A stretch of 64,000 nucleotides of DNA. Origin: Clostridia bacterium (lineage in GTDB: Bacteria > Bacillota_A > Clostridia > Oscillospirales > CAG-272). The notes under the pieces were generated by a model. That model was not told where the DNA came from and ran no database searches. It saw only the letters and a program-made list of their open reading frames with translations. Both the position numbers and the translations under genes were made by a program. Where the stretch lies: contig JAFTUD010000006.1 in assembly GCA_017466455.1 (NCBI GenBank), forward strand, positions 1-64,000. The letters are read 5' to 3'. Position 1 is the stretch's first letter; each line of letters opens with the position of its first letter. Of the stretch, positions 8,434 to 19,350 are shown piece after piece.

Positions 8434-11141
8434 AGTATGAAATTAACACCTATAAGGGCTATGAGCTTGGCTCACTTCCCAAGGATAGCATAAAGGAGCT
8501 TGAGGAGCTGTCACGCATCAGTGCCACTGAGGGCATTGTAATGCTTGAGAACAAAAATGATACTCTCCCACTCAAAAAGGGTGACCGTGTGTCCGTTTTT
8601 GGCAGAATTCAAAGAGAATACTACAAAAGCGGAACAGGCTCGGGCGGTCTTGTAAATGTAAAGTATGTGACCAATATCGTAGATAGCCTTAAGGAGTGCG
8701 ACGGAATTGAAATTAACGAGGAGCTTCTGAACACATACGAGGAATGGAAAAAGGATCACCCCTTTGATTACGGTAAGGGTTGGGGACAGGAGCCATGGTG
8801 CCAAGAGGAAATGGAGCTTGATATGTCCCTCGTTGAGGACGCTCGTAAATTCGGTGATAAGGCGATAATTGTCATCGGTAGAACCGCAGGAGAGGATAAG
8901 GATAACTCCGCAACACAGGGAAGCTATCTTCTTACTGAAAAGGAAGAGGATATGATTAAAAAGGTTACCTCTGTGTTTGAAAAAACAATAGTCCTTCTCA
9001 ATGTTGGCGCAATAATTGATATGAAATGGGTTGAGAAATATAAGCCCGCCTCGGTCCTCTATCTGTGGCAGGGCGGAATGTGTGGCGGTCTTGCCTGTGC
9101 CGATATTCTTACAGGTAAGGTAAACCCAAGCGGAAAGCTCGCTGACACTATCGCGTACGATATAAAGGACTACCCCTCAACCGATAACTTTGGCGAAAAA
9201 ATCGGAAGCTACTATAAAGAAGACATCTATGTAGGCTACCGCTATTTTGAAACCGTTGCTAAGGATAAGGTTCTTTATCCCTTCGGCTTCGGTCTATCCT
9301 ATACTAACTTTGAAATCAGCGCTGATGTGTGCGTAAATGACGGAAAAATTAAGGTTGACGCAACCGTTAAAAATGTAGGTGGCGTAAGCGGTAAGGAAAC
9401 AGTCCAAATCTACTTCGGCGCTCCAAACGGTAAGCTCGGTAAGAGCGCAAGGGAGCTTGTAGCATATAAAAAAACAAGGCTTCTTGAGCCAAACGAGCAA
9501 CAGACCCTCACCCTCGAATTTGATATTGATAAAATGTGTGCCTATGATGACGGTGGCGTAACGGGAAATAAATCCTGCTATGTGCTTGAGGCGGGTGATT
9601 ACGAAATCTATGTCGGAAGCGATGTAAGGAGCGCTCAAAAAGCGTTTACATACACACAGGGTGAGCTAAAGATAGTTCAAAAATGCACCGAGGCGCTCTC
9701 CCCAATCAAAATGCTTGAGCGCGTTAAGCACGACGGCAACGGTAAGCTTCAGCGTGAGCAAGCCCCGACAAGAACCTATGCAATAAAAGACAGAGTAGAG
9801 AAAAATCTACCCAAGGAAATACCCTATACAGGAAATAAGGGCATTAAGCTCGACGATGTAAGAGAGGGCAAGGCAACAATGGATGACTTTGTCGCTCAGC
9901 TGAATGATGAGGAGCTTTGCTGTCTTGTAAGGGGTGAGGGAATGAATAGCCCTAAGGTTACCCCTGGCACAGGTAGCTGCTTCGGCGGTGTTACCGATGA
10001 GCTTATTTCGTACGGTATTCCGATAGTTTGCACAACCGACGGACCCTCAGGCATAAGAATGGATAGCGGTCTTTTGGCAACAAGCATGCCAAACGGCACA
10101 TGCCTTGCCTGCACCTTCAATACCGAGCTTATAAGCGAGCTTTACGCCCTTGAAGGAGTAGAGATGACCGCATATGAAATAGATGTAATTCTCGGCCCCG
10201 GCATAAATATTCACCGTAGCCCGCTAAACGGCAGAAACTTTGAGTATTTCTCCGAGGACCCATACCTTGCGGGAACAATGGCATCGGCAATCTCAAAGGG
10301 TCTTGCTAACGCAGGCGTTTATTGCACAATCAAGCACTTTATGGCAAACAGTCAGGAGTGGTACAGACATCATACCGACGCAATCATCTCCGAGCGCGCT
10401 ATAAGAGAAATCTATGCCCGCCCCTTTGAAATCGCAGTTAAGGAGGGCGGAGTTAAGGCGATAATGACAGCCTATAACTGCATAAACGGAGCGCACGCCG
10501 CATCCTGCTATGACCTTACAAAAACTCTCCTTCGCGATGAATGGAAATACGACGGCTTTGTAATGACAGACTGGTGGGCAAAGCTAAGCGACCTTGACGG
10601 CAAGGAAAGCAATGATGACTTCGCAAGCATGGTAAAATGCGTAAACGATGTCTACATGGTAATGCCTAACGCGAAAAATAACAAGGATAACCTGCCAAGA
10701 GCGCTTGAAAGCGGCTATCTGAAAAGAGCAGAGCTTCAAGCCTGCGCTAAAAACATCTGTGGCTTCGTTATGTATACCCACGCATATGAGCGCTTTAAGG
10801 CAAATGGCTTCAAGTACGAAATAACCGACCTTGATACATCGTCAATGTCCGTTTGCTACGAAATCGGCAGGACCGAGCTTGGTGCGCCAACAGAGCTGAG
10901 GATTGAAAAATCAGGAAAGTATGTTCTTGAAATAGAGTTTGAGTCCTCACTCTCCGAGCTTGCTCAAATAAGCATCGGCGTAAATGTTGACGGCTCAGAT
11001 GCCTGCACCGCGGTCGCAAAGGGAACAAATGGCGAGAAGGGAAGCATCAAAACTCCAATCTCTATGATGAACTGGAATAAGAAAATCACCTTCACCTCAA
11101 AGGCAGATGTAAAAATCATCAGCGCTAAATTCCTTATCTAA
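8430..11141 (+). CDS. glycoside hydrolase family 3 beta-glucosidase with swapped domain order
   Basis: A 903-residue cytoplasmic enzyme (no signal peptide). The order is the reverse of most GH3 enzymes. The (alpha/beta)6 sandwich domain comes first (ATEGIVMLENKNDTLPL near residue 35), then a fibronectin-III-like domain (GKETVQIYFG, about 330-420). The TIM-barrel domain comes last. Its nucleophile is predicted to be Asp714 in GFVMTDWW, with the conserved KHFMANSQE and TDGPSGIR substrate loops before it. This order is known from Ruminococcus albus and Butyrivibrio beta-glucosidases. It probably releases glucose from imported cellobiose or related oligosaccharides. The gene is coupled to cca by an ATGA overlap. 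Confidence 0.93.
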
Positions 11142-11150
11142 AAACAAAAA

Positions 11151-11180
11151 ACGGATTTCCTCGGCGGAAATCCGTTTTTC
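11151..11180. terminator. bidirectional terminator between converging genes
   Basis: A-run, ACGGATTTCC, loop TCGGC, GGAAATCCGT, T-run. Shared by the rightward GH3 gene and the leftward dehydratase gene. Confidence 0.85.
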
Positions 11181-11181
11181 T

Positions 11182-13032
11182 TTATTTGTCAGTTGACTCA
11201 TAGATATTGTAGGTAGGTACAAGCTCCTTTACGAGCTGCTTAATTTCATCACTCTCGGCATAGGCTTCATCGTAAAGCTTGTCAAGCATCGAAAGAAGCT
11301 TCTTTTCATCAAATTCAATAGGCTTTCCAATGCTTATCTTGTCGTTCGCAGTCTTAGTCAAGCCCTCTTCCGCCATAAGACGCTCCTCATAGAGCTTTTC
11401 ACCGGGACGAAGACCTGTAATTTCAATCTTAATGTCCTTGTTCGGCTCATATCCCGAAAGACGGATAAGGTTCTTTGCAAGGTCGTAAATTTTCACCTGC
11501 TCACCCATATCAAGCACGAAAATCTCTCCACCCTTAGCGTAAGCCCCTGCCTGAAGCACAAGCGAAACCGCCTCGGGAATTGTCATGAAATACCTGATAA
11601 TATCCTTGTGAGTTACAGTAACGGGACCGCCCGCCTCAATTTGCTTTTTAAACAGAGGAATTACCGAGCCGTTAGAGCCAAGCACATTACCGAAGCGCAC
11701 CGCCACAAACGAGGTTTTTGAGAACCTTGCGAAATACTGAATTATCATCTCGCAAACTCTCTTTGTAGCTCCCATAATGTTCGTGGGATTTACAGCCTTG
11801 TCAGTTGAAATTTGTACGAATTTCTTAGTGCCGTACTTGTCCGCGCACTTGGCAACCTTGTATGTACCGATAATATTGTTTTTAACCGCCTCGTTTGGCG
11901 AATTTTCCATAAGCGGAACATGCTTGTGTGCCGCCGCGTGGAAGACAATATCGGGAGTATATTTTTTGAAAATATCGTCCATTCTCACGCTGTCACGAAC
12001 AGAAGCAATAAGCGTAATCAAATCAAGCTCGGGATGCTTTCTCTTAAGCTCCTGCTCGATTTCGTATGCGTTGTTTTCATAAATATCAAGAATAATAAGA
12101 GTTTTGGGCGAATGTGATGCAATTTGTCTGCACAGCTCACTGCCAATAGAGCCTCCACCGCCTGTTACAAGCACGCATTGACCCTCAATATAGCCCATAA
12201 CCTCATCAAGATTGATCTGCACAGGATCTCTGCCGAGAAGGTCGGAAACATCAACATTCTTGAGTCGCTGTACAGAAACCTGTCCGTTAATAAGCTGATA
12301 AATTCCGGGCACAGCCTTAACCTCACAGCCACAGCCGACACAAATCTCGGAAAGATGGCGAATTGTTGAAAGCTCCGCCGACGGAATAGCAATGATTATT
12401 TGCTCAACATTGTAATCCTTGACAACCTCGGGAATATCCTTTGAAAAGCCAAGCACCCTGTGACCTAAAACGGTTGTATATTGCTTCAGAGGGTTGTCAT
12501 CAATAAAGCCGACCAAAGAAAAGTTAATTTTGTCGGAAAGAAGTATTTCCTTGGCAATAGCAACTCCGGCATCGCCCGCGCCTACAATAAGCGTGCGCTT
12601 TCCGACGGGAAGCCTTCTTGCTACAAAATAATTCCTTATGTATTTGAAAAATCTATAAGAAAACAGCACCGCAAAGCTTACTGCGAAGTTAAGAACCCAT
12701 AGGACAAAGCAACCTTGGAGAGTAAGGCAAGAAAACGGTGCTAAGTAAAGAATAATATTAGCTATAAAAATTACCGTATTAATGCAGGTCATCTTAAAAA
12801 GCTCGGAAAGACCCACGAATGAAAGCGCAGAGCGATTTATTCCGCTTACAAAGATTCCGATAATCGTTATTACAATTCCTACGATGTAAACGAGTAAGGA
12901 TTCCTCTGTCGGCACTGATGATTTGTGCTCAAAAAGGAATGCGTGGTTAAAAAATACGGAGAATGCGTACGCTCCGCAAAGCGCAAGGTATAAAATCCAA
13001 GGCTTTAAAAAACGGCGAACAGAATTTTTCAT
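11182..13032 (-). CDS. membrane-bound NDP-sugar 4,6-dehydratase (CapD/FlaA1/PglF family)
   Basis: A 616-residue protein from the ATG at 13030-13032, which has a GGAAGG ribosome binding site. An upstream GTG at 13065 lacks one. The N-terminal 140 residues hold four hydrophobic membrane segments. A first Rossmann fold (VGAGDAGVAIAKEI) and a second, catalytic short-chain dehydrogenase domain with GGGGSIGSEL and the signature STDKAVNPTNIMGATKR follow. Family members convert UDP-GlcNAc to a 4-keto-6-deoxy sugar for capsule, teichoic acid or glycan assembly. Transcribed alone from its own promoter, so the glycan pathway it serves is not shown. Confidence 0.88.
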   Translation of the reverse strand: MKNSVRRFLKPWILYLALCGAYAFSVFFNHAFLFEHKSSVPTEESLLVYIVGIVITIIGIFVSGINRSALSFVGLSELFKMTCINTVIFIANIILYLAPFSCLTLQGCFVLWVLNFAVSFAVLFSYRFFKYIRNYFVARRLPVGKRTLIVGAGDAGVAIAKEILLSDKINFSLVGFIDDNPLKQYTTVLGHRVLGFSKDIPEVVKDYNVEQIIIAIPSAELSTIRHLSEICVGCGCEVKAVPGIYQLINGQVSVQRLKNVDVSDLLGRDPVQINLDEVMGYIEGQCVLVTGGGGSIGSELCRQIASHSPKTLIILDIYENNAYEIEQELKRKHPELDLITLIASVRDSVRMDDIFKKYTPDIVFHAAAHKHVPLMENSPNEAVKNNIIGTYKVAKCADKYGTKKFVQISTDKAVNPTNIMGATKRVCEMIIQYFARFSKTSFVAVRFGNVLGSNGSVIPLFKKQIEAGGPVTVTHKDIIRYFMTIPEAVSLVLQAGAYAKGGEIFVLDMGEQVKIYDLAKNLIRLSGYEPNKDIKIEITGLRPGEKLYEERLMAEEGLTKTANDKISIGKPIEFDEKKLLSMLDKLYDEAYAESDEIKQLVKELVPTYNIYESTDK

Positions 13033-13096
13033 AAAAACCTTCCAAAAATCAGGATAAAAGACCACTGTCGTTAAAAACGACTGTCTTACGACAAGT

Positions 13097-13126
13097 ATTT
13101 TACAATAAAATCCCCCCTTTTGTCAA
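13097..13126 (-). promoter_or_regulatory. promoter of the dehydratase gene
   Basis: Minus strand TTGACA (13121-13126), 18-nt spacer, TAAAAT (13097-13102). A small inverted repeat GTCGTT-AAA-AACGAC lies in the leader before the gene. Confidence 0.65.
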
Positions 13127-13245
13127 GTAAAACAGTTATATTTGCCCCAAACAAATTTTTCACCGTTATTGCCAAAAAAGCATGTATCAAAAAAGACATT
13201 TGTCTAAAAATATTAAAATTTTGCGATTTATTTTTCAATTTACTA

Positions 13246-13274
13246 TTGAAATATTTAAAAAAGTATTGTATTAT
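13246..13274 (+). promoter_or_regulatory. promoter of ftsZ
   Basis: TTGAAA (13246-13251), 17 nt, TATTAT (13269-13274). A second TATAAT lies 11 nt further on. The leader of about 75 nt begins with the small hairpin CAAG-GGA-CTTG. Confidence 0.6.
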
Positions 13275-13356
13275 ATAATAGATATAATATGAAAAACAAG
13301 GGACTTGGTTTTGTCCGTAGTGTATATGGCGAAACCAAAGAAACGGAGGAAGAAAA

Positions 13357-14475
13357 ATGGCTTTTGAACTTGATAATGAATTTGATTCAGGCGTAGATAT
13401 AAGAGTAGTTGGCGTTGGCGGTGGCGGAAACAATGCTGTAAACAGGATGATTTCATCAAATATTAAGGGAGTGCAATTTATTGCTGTAAATACCGATCGC
13501 CCCGCACTTTTGAAATCCGAGGCAGCAACGAGAATTTGCATAGGAGAGCAGGTTACTAAGGGTAACGGTGCAGGCGCAAATCCCGAGATGGGACTCCGCG
13601 CAGCTGAGGAGAGCGTTGAGGAAATAAGAAAGGCGCTTACAGGCGCAAATATGGTTTTTGTCGCAACAGGAATGGGTGGCGGTACAGGAACAGGCGCTGC
13701 TCCTGTGGTGGCAAAGATTGCTAAGGAGCTTGGAATACTCACCGTAGGTATTGTAACAAAGCCCTTTAAGTTTGAGGGTCCCCGCAGAATGAATCAGGCG
13801 GATGGCGGAATTACCGAGCTTTCAAAGTATGTTGACTCTCTCGTTGTCATTCCTAACGAAAGACTAAAAGAGGTTAGCGAGGAAAAAATCACTCTTATGA
13901 ATGCGTTCGCAATCGCCGATGATGTTCTGAAGCACGGCGTAAAGAGTATTTCCGACCTTATTAATGTCGTTGGCTTTGTAAACCTCGACTTCGCCGATGT
14001 AACCGCGGTTATGAAAAATGCGGGACTTGCTCACATGGGCGTCGGAGAGGGCAAGGGACCTAATAAGGCTATTGATGCAGCAAAGGCAGCAATCGCAAGC
14101 CCGCTTCTTGAAACCTCAATCAGTGGCGCACACGGAATAGTTATAAATATCACCGTATCCCCCGATGTCGGACTTGATGAGGTTGATATGGCATCATCAA
14201 TGATTACCGAGGAGGCAGCTCCCGATGCCAATATCATTTGGGGCGCAACCTTTGACCATACCCTTGAGGATACCGTTAAGGTTACCATTATCGCGACAGG
14301 CTTTGATAAAATGCCTAACAAGAATGTAAAAATTGATGCCGATAGCGTTGATGATATAACCTTGAAGAAGGGAACTGACATCAGCACTGATGACTGTGCC
14401 GACATCATTGACCTTATAAACAAAAATAAGAGAAACAGCGACGATCAGGGTGGCTTCGGCTCAAAGAGATACTAA
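13357..14475 (+). CDS. ftsZ: cell division GTPase FtsZ
   Basis: A 372-residue tubulin-like GTPase that forms the division ring. The GTP-binding glycine box GGGTGTG is at residues 107-113, with [13 protein letters not shown] at the N terminus and the T7-loop region NLDFADV further on. The globular core is standard in length. The C-terminal tail reads [17 protein letters not shown] then GGFGSKRY. It lacks a clear D/E-I-P-x-F/Y-L peptide, which usually binds FtsA, SepF or ZipA. The usual neighbours (ftsA, ftsQ, murC, sepF) are absent and the gene is a single unit behind its own promoter. Confidence 0.97.
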   Translation: MAFELDNEFDSGVDIRVVGVGGGGNNAVNRMISSNIKGVQFIAVNTDRPALLKSEAATRICIGEQVTKGNGAGANPEMGLRAAEESVEEIRKALTGANMVFVATGMGGGTGTGAAPVVAKIAKELGILTVGIVTKPFKFEGPRRMNQADGGITELSKYVDSLVVIPNERLKEVSEEKITLMNAFAIADDVLKHGVKSISDLINVVGFVNLDFADVTAVMKNAGLAHMGVGEGKGPNKAIDAAKAAIASPLLETSISGAHGIVINITVSPDVGLDEVDMASSMITEEAAPDANIIWGATFDHTLEDTVKVTIIATGFDKMPNKNVKIDADSVDDITLKKGTDISTDDCADIIDLINKNKRNSDDQGGFGSKRY

Positions 14476-14699
14476 TCTCCTACATAAAGCCCCCAAATCG
14501 GCTTATCTTGACTTTAATTTACTATTTATTAAATATTTATTGAATAATAATGTAGAGAAAAAAGTCAGGACGAGCCCTCAAAAAATTTGCAAATTACCCG
14601 ATTTTTGTTAATATTGCCCAAAAAATGCACAATTTAATGCAAAAATACCGCATCTTTTTGTGCAATATGTAAGAAAATTTAGCAAAGAAAAATTTTAAC
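14476..14699. other. gene-free region before the str operon
   Basis: AT-rich DNA without a credible ORF. Near the ftsZ stop AAGCC and GGCTT could form a weak terminator. At about 14628-14670 TGCACAA and TTGTGCA lie in inverted orientation about 25 nt apart, a possible regulator site. Nothing else is recognised. Confidence 0.35.
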
Positions 14700-14728
14700 T
14701 TGACATAATTATATTAAAATGATATAAT
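14700..14728 (+). promoter_or_regulatory. consensus promoter of the rpsL-rpsG-fusA-tuf cluster
   Basis: TTGACA (14700-14705), 17 nt, TATAAT (14723-14728). A perfect vegetative promoter, as expected for ribosomal protein genes. Confidence 0.9.
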
Positions 14729-14732
14729 GTTG

Positions 14733-14756
14733 TAGGCATTGAACTGTAAATGCCTA
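14733..14756 (+). promoter_or_regulatory. 5' end hairpin of the str leader
   Basis: TAGGCATT pairs with AATGCCTA around an 8-nt loop, right at the predicted mRNA start. It is either an mRNA-stabilising 5' hairpin or part of a ribosomal protein autoregulatory leader. Confidence 0.5.
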
Positions 14757-14785
14757 AGTTATGCCCAATTTTAATGATACCTCGT

Positions 14786-14818
14786 TCCGCAAGGACTGAT
14801 GTATAAACATTTATTCTG
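14786..14818 (-). repeat. inverted leader repeat, copy A
   Basis: Its reverse complement shares 15 consecutive bases (GAATAAATGTTTATA), then TCAGT and CTTGCGGA, with the segment 15306-15340. Copy A lies before rpsL and copy B before rpsG, facing each other about 500 nt apart. Confidence 0.55.
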
Positions 14819-14835
14819 AAAAAAGGAGGAAAAAA

Positions 14836-15252
14836 ATGCCAACCTTTAACCAACTCGTAAGACAAGGTAGATCGGATAAGACCTATAAGTCAAAGACCCC
14901 AGTTCTTCAATCAACCTTTAACACATTGAAGAATAAGGTAGTTGAGCAAAGCGCACCTCAAAAGAGAGGCGTATGCACAAAGGTTACAACAACCACACCT
15001 AAGAAGCCAAACTCAGCTCTTCGTAAGATCGCAAGAGTAAAGCTTACAAACGGTATGGAGGTAACATCCTATATCCCCGGTATCGGACACAACCTTCAAG
15101 AGCACTCAGTTGTTCTTATTCGTGGAGGAAGAGTTCGTGACCTGCCTGGATGCCGTTACCACATTATCCGCGGTACGCTCGACGCACAAGGCGTAGCAAA
15201 CCGTAACCAAAGCCGTTCAAAGTACGGCGCAAAGCGTGCTAAGAAGAAGTAA
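14836..15252 (+). CDS. rpsL: 30S ribosomal protein S12
   Basis: A 138-residue decoding-centre protein of the small subunit. It starts [12 protein letters not shown] and has the conserved [20 protein letters not shown] and [10 protein letters not shown] loops, which in other bacteria carry the streptomycin-resistance positions. Lys is present at both usual sites, the wild-type, drug-sensitive state. AAAGGAGG precedes the ATG. It is the first gene of the classical str order rpsL-rpsG-fusA-tuf, driven by a consensus promoter. Confidence 0.98.
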   Translation: MPTFNQLVRQGRSDKTYKSKTPVLQSTFNTLKNKVVEQSAPQKRGVCTKVTTTTPKKPNSALRKIARVKLTNGMEVTSYIPGIGHNLQEHSVVLIRGGRVRDLPGCRYHIIRGTLDAQGVANRNQSRSKYGAKRAKKK

Positions 15253-15305
15253 TTCTTAGCGAAGGTAGAAAAGATAATTTTATCGTAGCTCCGAAGCTTG
15301 TCATA

Positions 15306-15340
15306 CTGAATAAATGTTTATATCAGTGACATCTTGCGGA
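15306..15340 (+). repeat. inverted leader repeat, copy B
   Basis: Reads CTGAATAAATGTTTATA followed by TCAGT and CTTGCGGA. It is the partner of the inverted copy at 14786-14818 and lies in the rpsL-rpsG gap of 152 nt, long for this operon. It may be part of an S7-type regulatory leader or a small mobile repeat. Confidence 0.5.
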
Positions 15341-15404
15341 CACAGCGGGAGAATTTCTTTCGAGTACCAATGATATCATATTTTTAATGAAGGAGGGAAG
15401 TAAA

Positions 15405-15875
15405 GTGCCGAGAAGAGGTCAAATTTCCAAGAGAAAAGTATTGCCGGATCCACTTTATAATTCAGAGCTCGTAACAAAGCTTATCAACAACATTATGCTT
15501 GATGGTAAGAAGGGCGTTGCTCAAAAGATCGTCTATGATGCGTTCAAGATGGTTGAAGAAAAGACCGGTGCAAACGGACTTGAAGTTTTCACTCAGGCTC
15601 TCGATAATGTAATGCCTGTTTTGGAGGTTAAGGCTCGTCGTATAGGCGGTTCTAACTATCAAGTTCCAATGGAAGTAAGAAAAGAAAGAAGATACACACT
15701 TGGTCTTCGTTGGATTACAACCTATTCAAGAAACCGTGGCGAAAAGACCATGGCGGAAAGACTTGCAGGCGAAATACTCGATGCTAAGAACAGCATGGGT
15801 GGAGCCTTCAAGAAGAAGGAAGAAACACACAGAATGGCTGAAGCTAATAAGGCTTTCGCTCATTACAGATATTAA
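15405..15875 (+). CDS. rpsG: 30S ribosomal protein S7
   Basis: 156 residues from the GTG at 15405, preceded by GGAGGG. This start gives the family N terminus [15 protein letters not shown] and the normal length; a longer in-frame ATG at 15387 overlaps the ribosome binding site and is rejected. S7 organises the 3' major domain of 16S rRNA and contacts the E site. In Escherichia coli it represses its own operon by binding the rpsL-rpsG intercistronic region. The unusually long 152-nt gap here is compatible with such control, but no S7 site was matched. Confidence 0.97.
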   Translation: MPRRGQISKRKVLPDPLYNSELVTKLINNIMLDGKKGVAQKIVYDAFKMVEEKTGANGLEVFTQALDNVMPVLEVKARRIGGSNYQVPMEVRKERRYTLGLRWITTYSRNRGEKTMAERLAGEILDAKNSMGGAFKKKEETHRMAEANKAFAHYRY

Positions 15876-15906
15876 TCGCGTCTTATTAGCGTGAAAGGAA
15901 ACACAG

Positions 15907-18009
15907 ATGCCAAGAGAATATTCACTTGAAAATACTCGTAATATCGGTATAATGGCTCATATCGACGCTGGTAAGACCACTACTACCGAGCGTATCTTGT
16001 TCTACACAGGTAAAACACACAAGATCGGTGAAACTCACGAAGGATCCGCAACAATGGACTGGATGGCACAGGAGCAGGAAAGAGGTATTACAATCACCTC
16101 AGCTGCTACAACATGCTTCTGGTCAGGATCACAGGGTCAATTCACACCAACCCGTATCAACATCATTTATACCCCTGGTCACGTTGACTTTACTGTTGAG
16201 GTTCAGCGTTCACTTAAGGTTCTTGATGGTTCAGTAACAGTTTTCTGCGCAAAGGGAGGCGTTGAGCCACAGTCTGAAACCGTATGGAGACAGGCTGATG
16301 AGTACGGCGTTCCCCGTATGGCGTATGTAAACAAGATGGACATCATGGGTGCCGACTTCTACAGAGTTGTAGGCATGATGAAGTCAAGACTTCATGCAAA
16401 TGCAGTTCCGATTCAGCTCCCAATCGGCTCTGAGGATACATTTAAGGGAATCGTCGACCTTTTTGAAATGAAGGCTGATGTTTACTATGATGACCTCGGT
16501 AAGGATATGAGAGTTGAGGAAATTCCTGCAGACATGCTTGCAAAGGCAGAGGAATACAGAGCAAACCTCGTTGAATCCATTTGTGAAACCGATGATGATC
16601 TTATGATGATGTACCTCGAGGGTGAGGAGCCTTCAAACGAAGAGCTTAAGGCTGCACTCCGTAAGGCAGTTATCGCAAATAAGATCGTTCCCGTAACCTG
16701 CGGAACATCATACAAGAATAAGGGCGTACAAAAGCTTCTCGATGCAGTAGTTGAGTACATGCCCGCACCAACAGATATCCCTGCAATTAAGGGTATTCAC
16801 CCAGAAACAGGCGAAGAGGATGTTCGTCACTCAAGCGATACTGAACCGTTCTCCGCGCTTGCATTCAAGATTATGACTGACCCATTCGTTGGAAAGCTCT
16901 GCTTCTTCCGCGTATATTCAGGCTCAGTTCAAGCAGGAACAACTGTTTATAACTCATCTAAGGATAAAACCGAAAGATTTGGCCGTATTCTACAAATGCA
17001 CGCAAATGACAGAGCAGATATTGATGTATGCTATGCAGGAGATATCGCAGCTGTTATCGGCGTAAAGAATACAACCACAGGAGATACCTTCTGTGATGAA
17101 AAGAATCCTATCATTCTTGAATCAATGGAATTCCCGGAGCCTGTTATCAGCGTTGCGGTTGAGCCAAAGACCAAGGCAGGACAGGAAAAGATGGGACTTG
17201 CTCTTGCAAAGCTTGCAGAGGAGGACCCAACATTCAGAACCTATACCGATGAGGAAACAGGACAAACGATCATCGCGGGAATGGGTGAGCTTCACCTTGA
17301 AATCATCGTTGACCGTCTACTCCGTGAATTTAAGGTAGAGGCAAATGTCGGCAAGCCACAGGTTGCTTATAAAGAAACCATTAGAAGAAGTGCCGATGTT
17401 GATCATAAGTATGCCCGTCAATCAGGTGGTAAGGGACAATATGGCCATGTTAAAATTATCATGGAGCCAAACGAGCCTGGTAAGGGATACGAATTTATTA
17501 ATAAGGTTGTCGGCGGTGCAATTCCGAAGGAATATATTCCTTGCGTTGATGCAGGTATTCAAGCAGCAGCACAAACAGGTATTCTTGCAGGATATAGCGT
17601 TGTTGACTTCAAGGTAACACTTTATGATGGTTCATATCACGAGGTTGACTCCTCTGAAATGGCGTTCAAGATTGCCGCTTCAATGGCATTCAAGGAGGCT
17701 ATGAGAAAGGCAGACCCAGTCCTCACAGAGCCAATTATGAAGGTTGTAGTTGTTACACCTGACGACTACATGGGTGATGTTATCGGTACTATTAACTCAC
17801 GCCGTGGACAAATTCAGTCTATGGAGCAGGTTCCTGGTGCGCAACAAATCACCGCTATGGTTCCACTTGCAGAGATGTTCGGATATGCAACAACACTTCG
17901 TTCATCTACACAGGGTAGAGCAAACTACTCAATGGAGCCTGATCACTTTGCGGAAGTTCCAAAGAGTGTTCAAGACACAATCATCGCAGCTCGTGCGAAG
18001 AACAACTAA
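15907..18009 (+). CDS. fusA: translation elongation factor G
   Basis: A 700-residue GTPase that moves tRNA and mRNA through the ribosome. The G domain has [15 protein letters not shown], the switch-I region ERGITI, the DTPGH-equivalent written YTPGHVDF and NKMD. Domains II-V follow, including the RGQI(Q) loop near the C terminus. Length and domain order are normal. GAAAGGAA lies before the ATG, 31 nt after rpsG. In the G3 motif, Tyr replaces the usual Asp before TPGH (IIYTPGHV), a difference worth noting in a highly conserved box. Confidence 0.98.
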   Translation: MPREYSLENTRNIGIMAHIDAGKTTTTERILFYTGKTHKIGETHEGSATMDWMAQEQERGITITSAATTCFWSGSQGQFTPTRINIIYTPGHVDFTVEVQRSLKVLDGSVTVFCAKGGVEPQSETVWRQADEYGVPRMAYVNKMDIMGADFYRVVGMMKSRLHANAVPIQLPIGSEDTFKGIVDLFEMKADVYYDDLGKDMRVEEIPADMLAKAEEYRANLVESICETDDDLMMMYLEGEEPSNEELKAALRKAVIANKIVPVTCGTSYKNKGVQKLLDAVVEYMPAPTDIPAIKGIHPETGEEDVRHSSDTEPFSALAFKIMTDPFVGKLCFFRVYSGSVQAGTTVYNSSKDKTERFGRILQMHANDRADIDVCYAGDIAAVIGVKNTTTGDTFCDEKNPIILESMEFPEPVISVAVEPKTKAGQEKMGLALAKLAEEDPTFRTYTDEETGQTIIAGMGELHLEIIVDRLLREFKVEANVGKPQVAYKETIRRSADVDHKYARQSGGKGQYGHVKIIMEPNEPGKGYEFINKVVGGAIPKEYIPCVDAGIQAAAQTGILAGYSVVDFKVTLYDGSYHEVDSSEMAFKIAASMAFKEAMRKADPVLTEPIMKVVVVTPDDYMGDVIGTINSRRGQIQSMEQVPGAQQITAMVPLAEMFGYATTLRSSTQGRANYSMEPDHFAEVPKSVQDTIIAARAKNN

Positions 18010-18063
18010 TTAGTTCACCAATAAAAAACAAATATATTATTTATTAAATGGAGGAAAACTCAA

Positions 18064-19266
18064 ATGGCAAAGGCTAAATTTGAAAGAACCAAACCCCACG
18101 TAAACATTGGTACCATCGGTCACGTTGACCATGGTAAAACAACCCTTACAGCGGCTATCACAAAGACGCTCTCACTCAAGAACTCAAACATCGACTTCTT
18201 GGCTTATGACCAAATCGATAACTGCCCTGAGGAAAGAGAAAGAGGTATTACAATCAACTCCCGTCACGTTGAGTATGAAACTGACGCTCGTCACTATGCT
18301 CACGTTGACTGCCCTGGCCACGCTGACTATGTAAAGAACATGATTACTGGTGCAGCTCAGATGGACGGTGCAATCCTCGTTGTTGCTGGTACTGACGGTC
18401 CTATGGCTCAAACTCGTGAGCACGTTCTTCTTGCTCGTCAGGTAGGCGTTCCTGCTCTCGTAATCTTCATCAACAAGTGCGACGATGTTGACGACCCTGA
18501 GCTTCTTGACCTCGTAGAGATGGAAATTCGTGACCTTCTCAGCGAGTATGACTTCCCAGGCGATGACATTCCGATCATCCGTGGTTCTGCAAGAAACGCT
18601 CTCGTTTCTGAGAACAAGGATCCAGACGCACCTGAGTATGCTTGCATCTGGGAGCTTATGGCTGCTGTTGACAGCTATATCCAAACTCCTGAGAGAAAGG
18701 CTGATCTCCCATTCCTTCTCCCTGTAGAGGATGTATTCTCAATCTCTGGCCGTGGAACTGTTGCTACTGGTAGAGTTGAGCGTGGTACAGTTAAGATGGC
18801 TGATACTGTTGAAATCGTTGGTCTTACCGACGAAAAGAGACAAACAGTTATTACCGGTATCGAAATGTTCCATAAGCTTATGGACAGCGCTGAGGCTGGT
18901 GACAACGTTGGTCTTCTTCTCCGTGGCGTACAAAAGAACGAAATCGAAAGAGGACAGGTTCTTTGCAAGCCCGGTTCAATCAACCCACACACAAAGTTTG
19001 TAGGTGCAGTTTATGTACTTACTGAAAAGGAAGGCGGCCGTTCAAAGCCATTCTTCTCAAACTACAGACCTCAGTTCTATCTCAGAACAACTGACGTTAC
19101 TGGTATCATCACCCTTAAGGATACAGACATGGCGAAGCCTGGCGACAATGTAACAATGGAAGTTGAGCTCATCACTCCTATCGCTATTGAAAAGGGACTT
19201 CGTTTCGCTATCCGTGAGGGTGGCCGTACTGTTGGTTCAGGACAGGTTACTGACATCATCGCGTAA
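18064..19266 (+). CDS. tuf: translation elongation factor Tu
   Basis: A 400-residue GTPase that brings aminoacyl-tRNA to the ribosome. G1 [11 protein letters not shown]3 [13 protein letters not shown]4 NKCD and G5 GSA are all intact, followed by the two beta-barrel domains. Preceded by ATGGAGGA. It is the last gene of the str cluster, ended by a strong terminator. No second tuf copy is present in the window. Confidence 0.98.
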   Translation: MAKAKFERTKPHVNIGTIGHVDHGKTTLTAAITKTLSLKNSNIDFLAYDQIDNCPEERERGITINSRHVEYETDARHYAHVDCPGHADYVKNMITGAAQMDGAILVVAGTDGPMAQTREHVLLARQVGVPALVIFINKCDDVDDPELLDLVEMEIRDLLSEYDFPGDDIPIIRGSARNALVSENKDPDAPEYACIWELMAAVDSYIQTPERKADLPFLLPVEDVFSISGRGTVATGRVERGTVKMADTVEIVGLTDEKRQTVITGIEMFHKLMDSAEAGDNVGLLLRGVQKNEIERGQVLCKPGSINPHTKFVGAVYVLTEKEGGRSKPFFSNYRPQFYLRTTDVTGIITLKDTDMAKPGDNVTMEVELITPIAIEKGLRFAIREGGRTVGSGQVTDIIA

Positions 19267-19279
19267 TTGCGAATAAATA

Positions 19280-19311
19280 AAAATGAGTACACATTTGTGT
19301 ACTCATTTTTT
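19280..19311 (+). terminator. terminator of the str operon
   Basis: AATGAGTACAC pairs with GTGTACTCATT around ATTT, followed by a T-run. Confidence 0.9.
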
Positions 19312-19325
19312 ATCCAAAAGTAAAA

Positions 19326-19350
19326 GGCTTTGAATAAATCAAAGCCTTTC
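19326..19350. terminator. possible second hairpin, serving the leftward TM2 gene
   Basis: GGCTTTG and CAAAGCC pair around a 7-nt loop, with A/T-rich flanks on both sides. It could end the leftward TM2 transcript 83 nt after its stop. Confidence 0.5.

Noticed and set aside
13086..13742. 218-codon ORF antisense to ftsZ
   Set aside because: Shadow of the ftsZ reading frame; no start signal and low-complexity composition.
15387..15404. Upstream ATG start for rpsG
   Set aside because: It would overlap the ribosome binding site; the GTG at 15405 gives the conserved N terminus and length.
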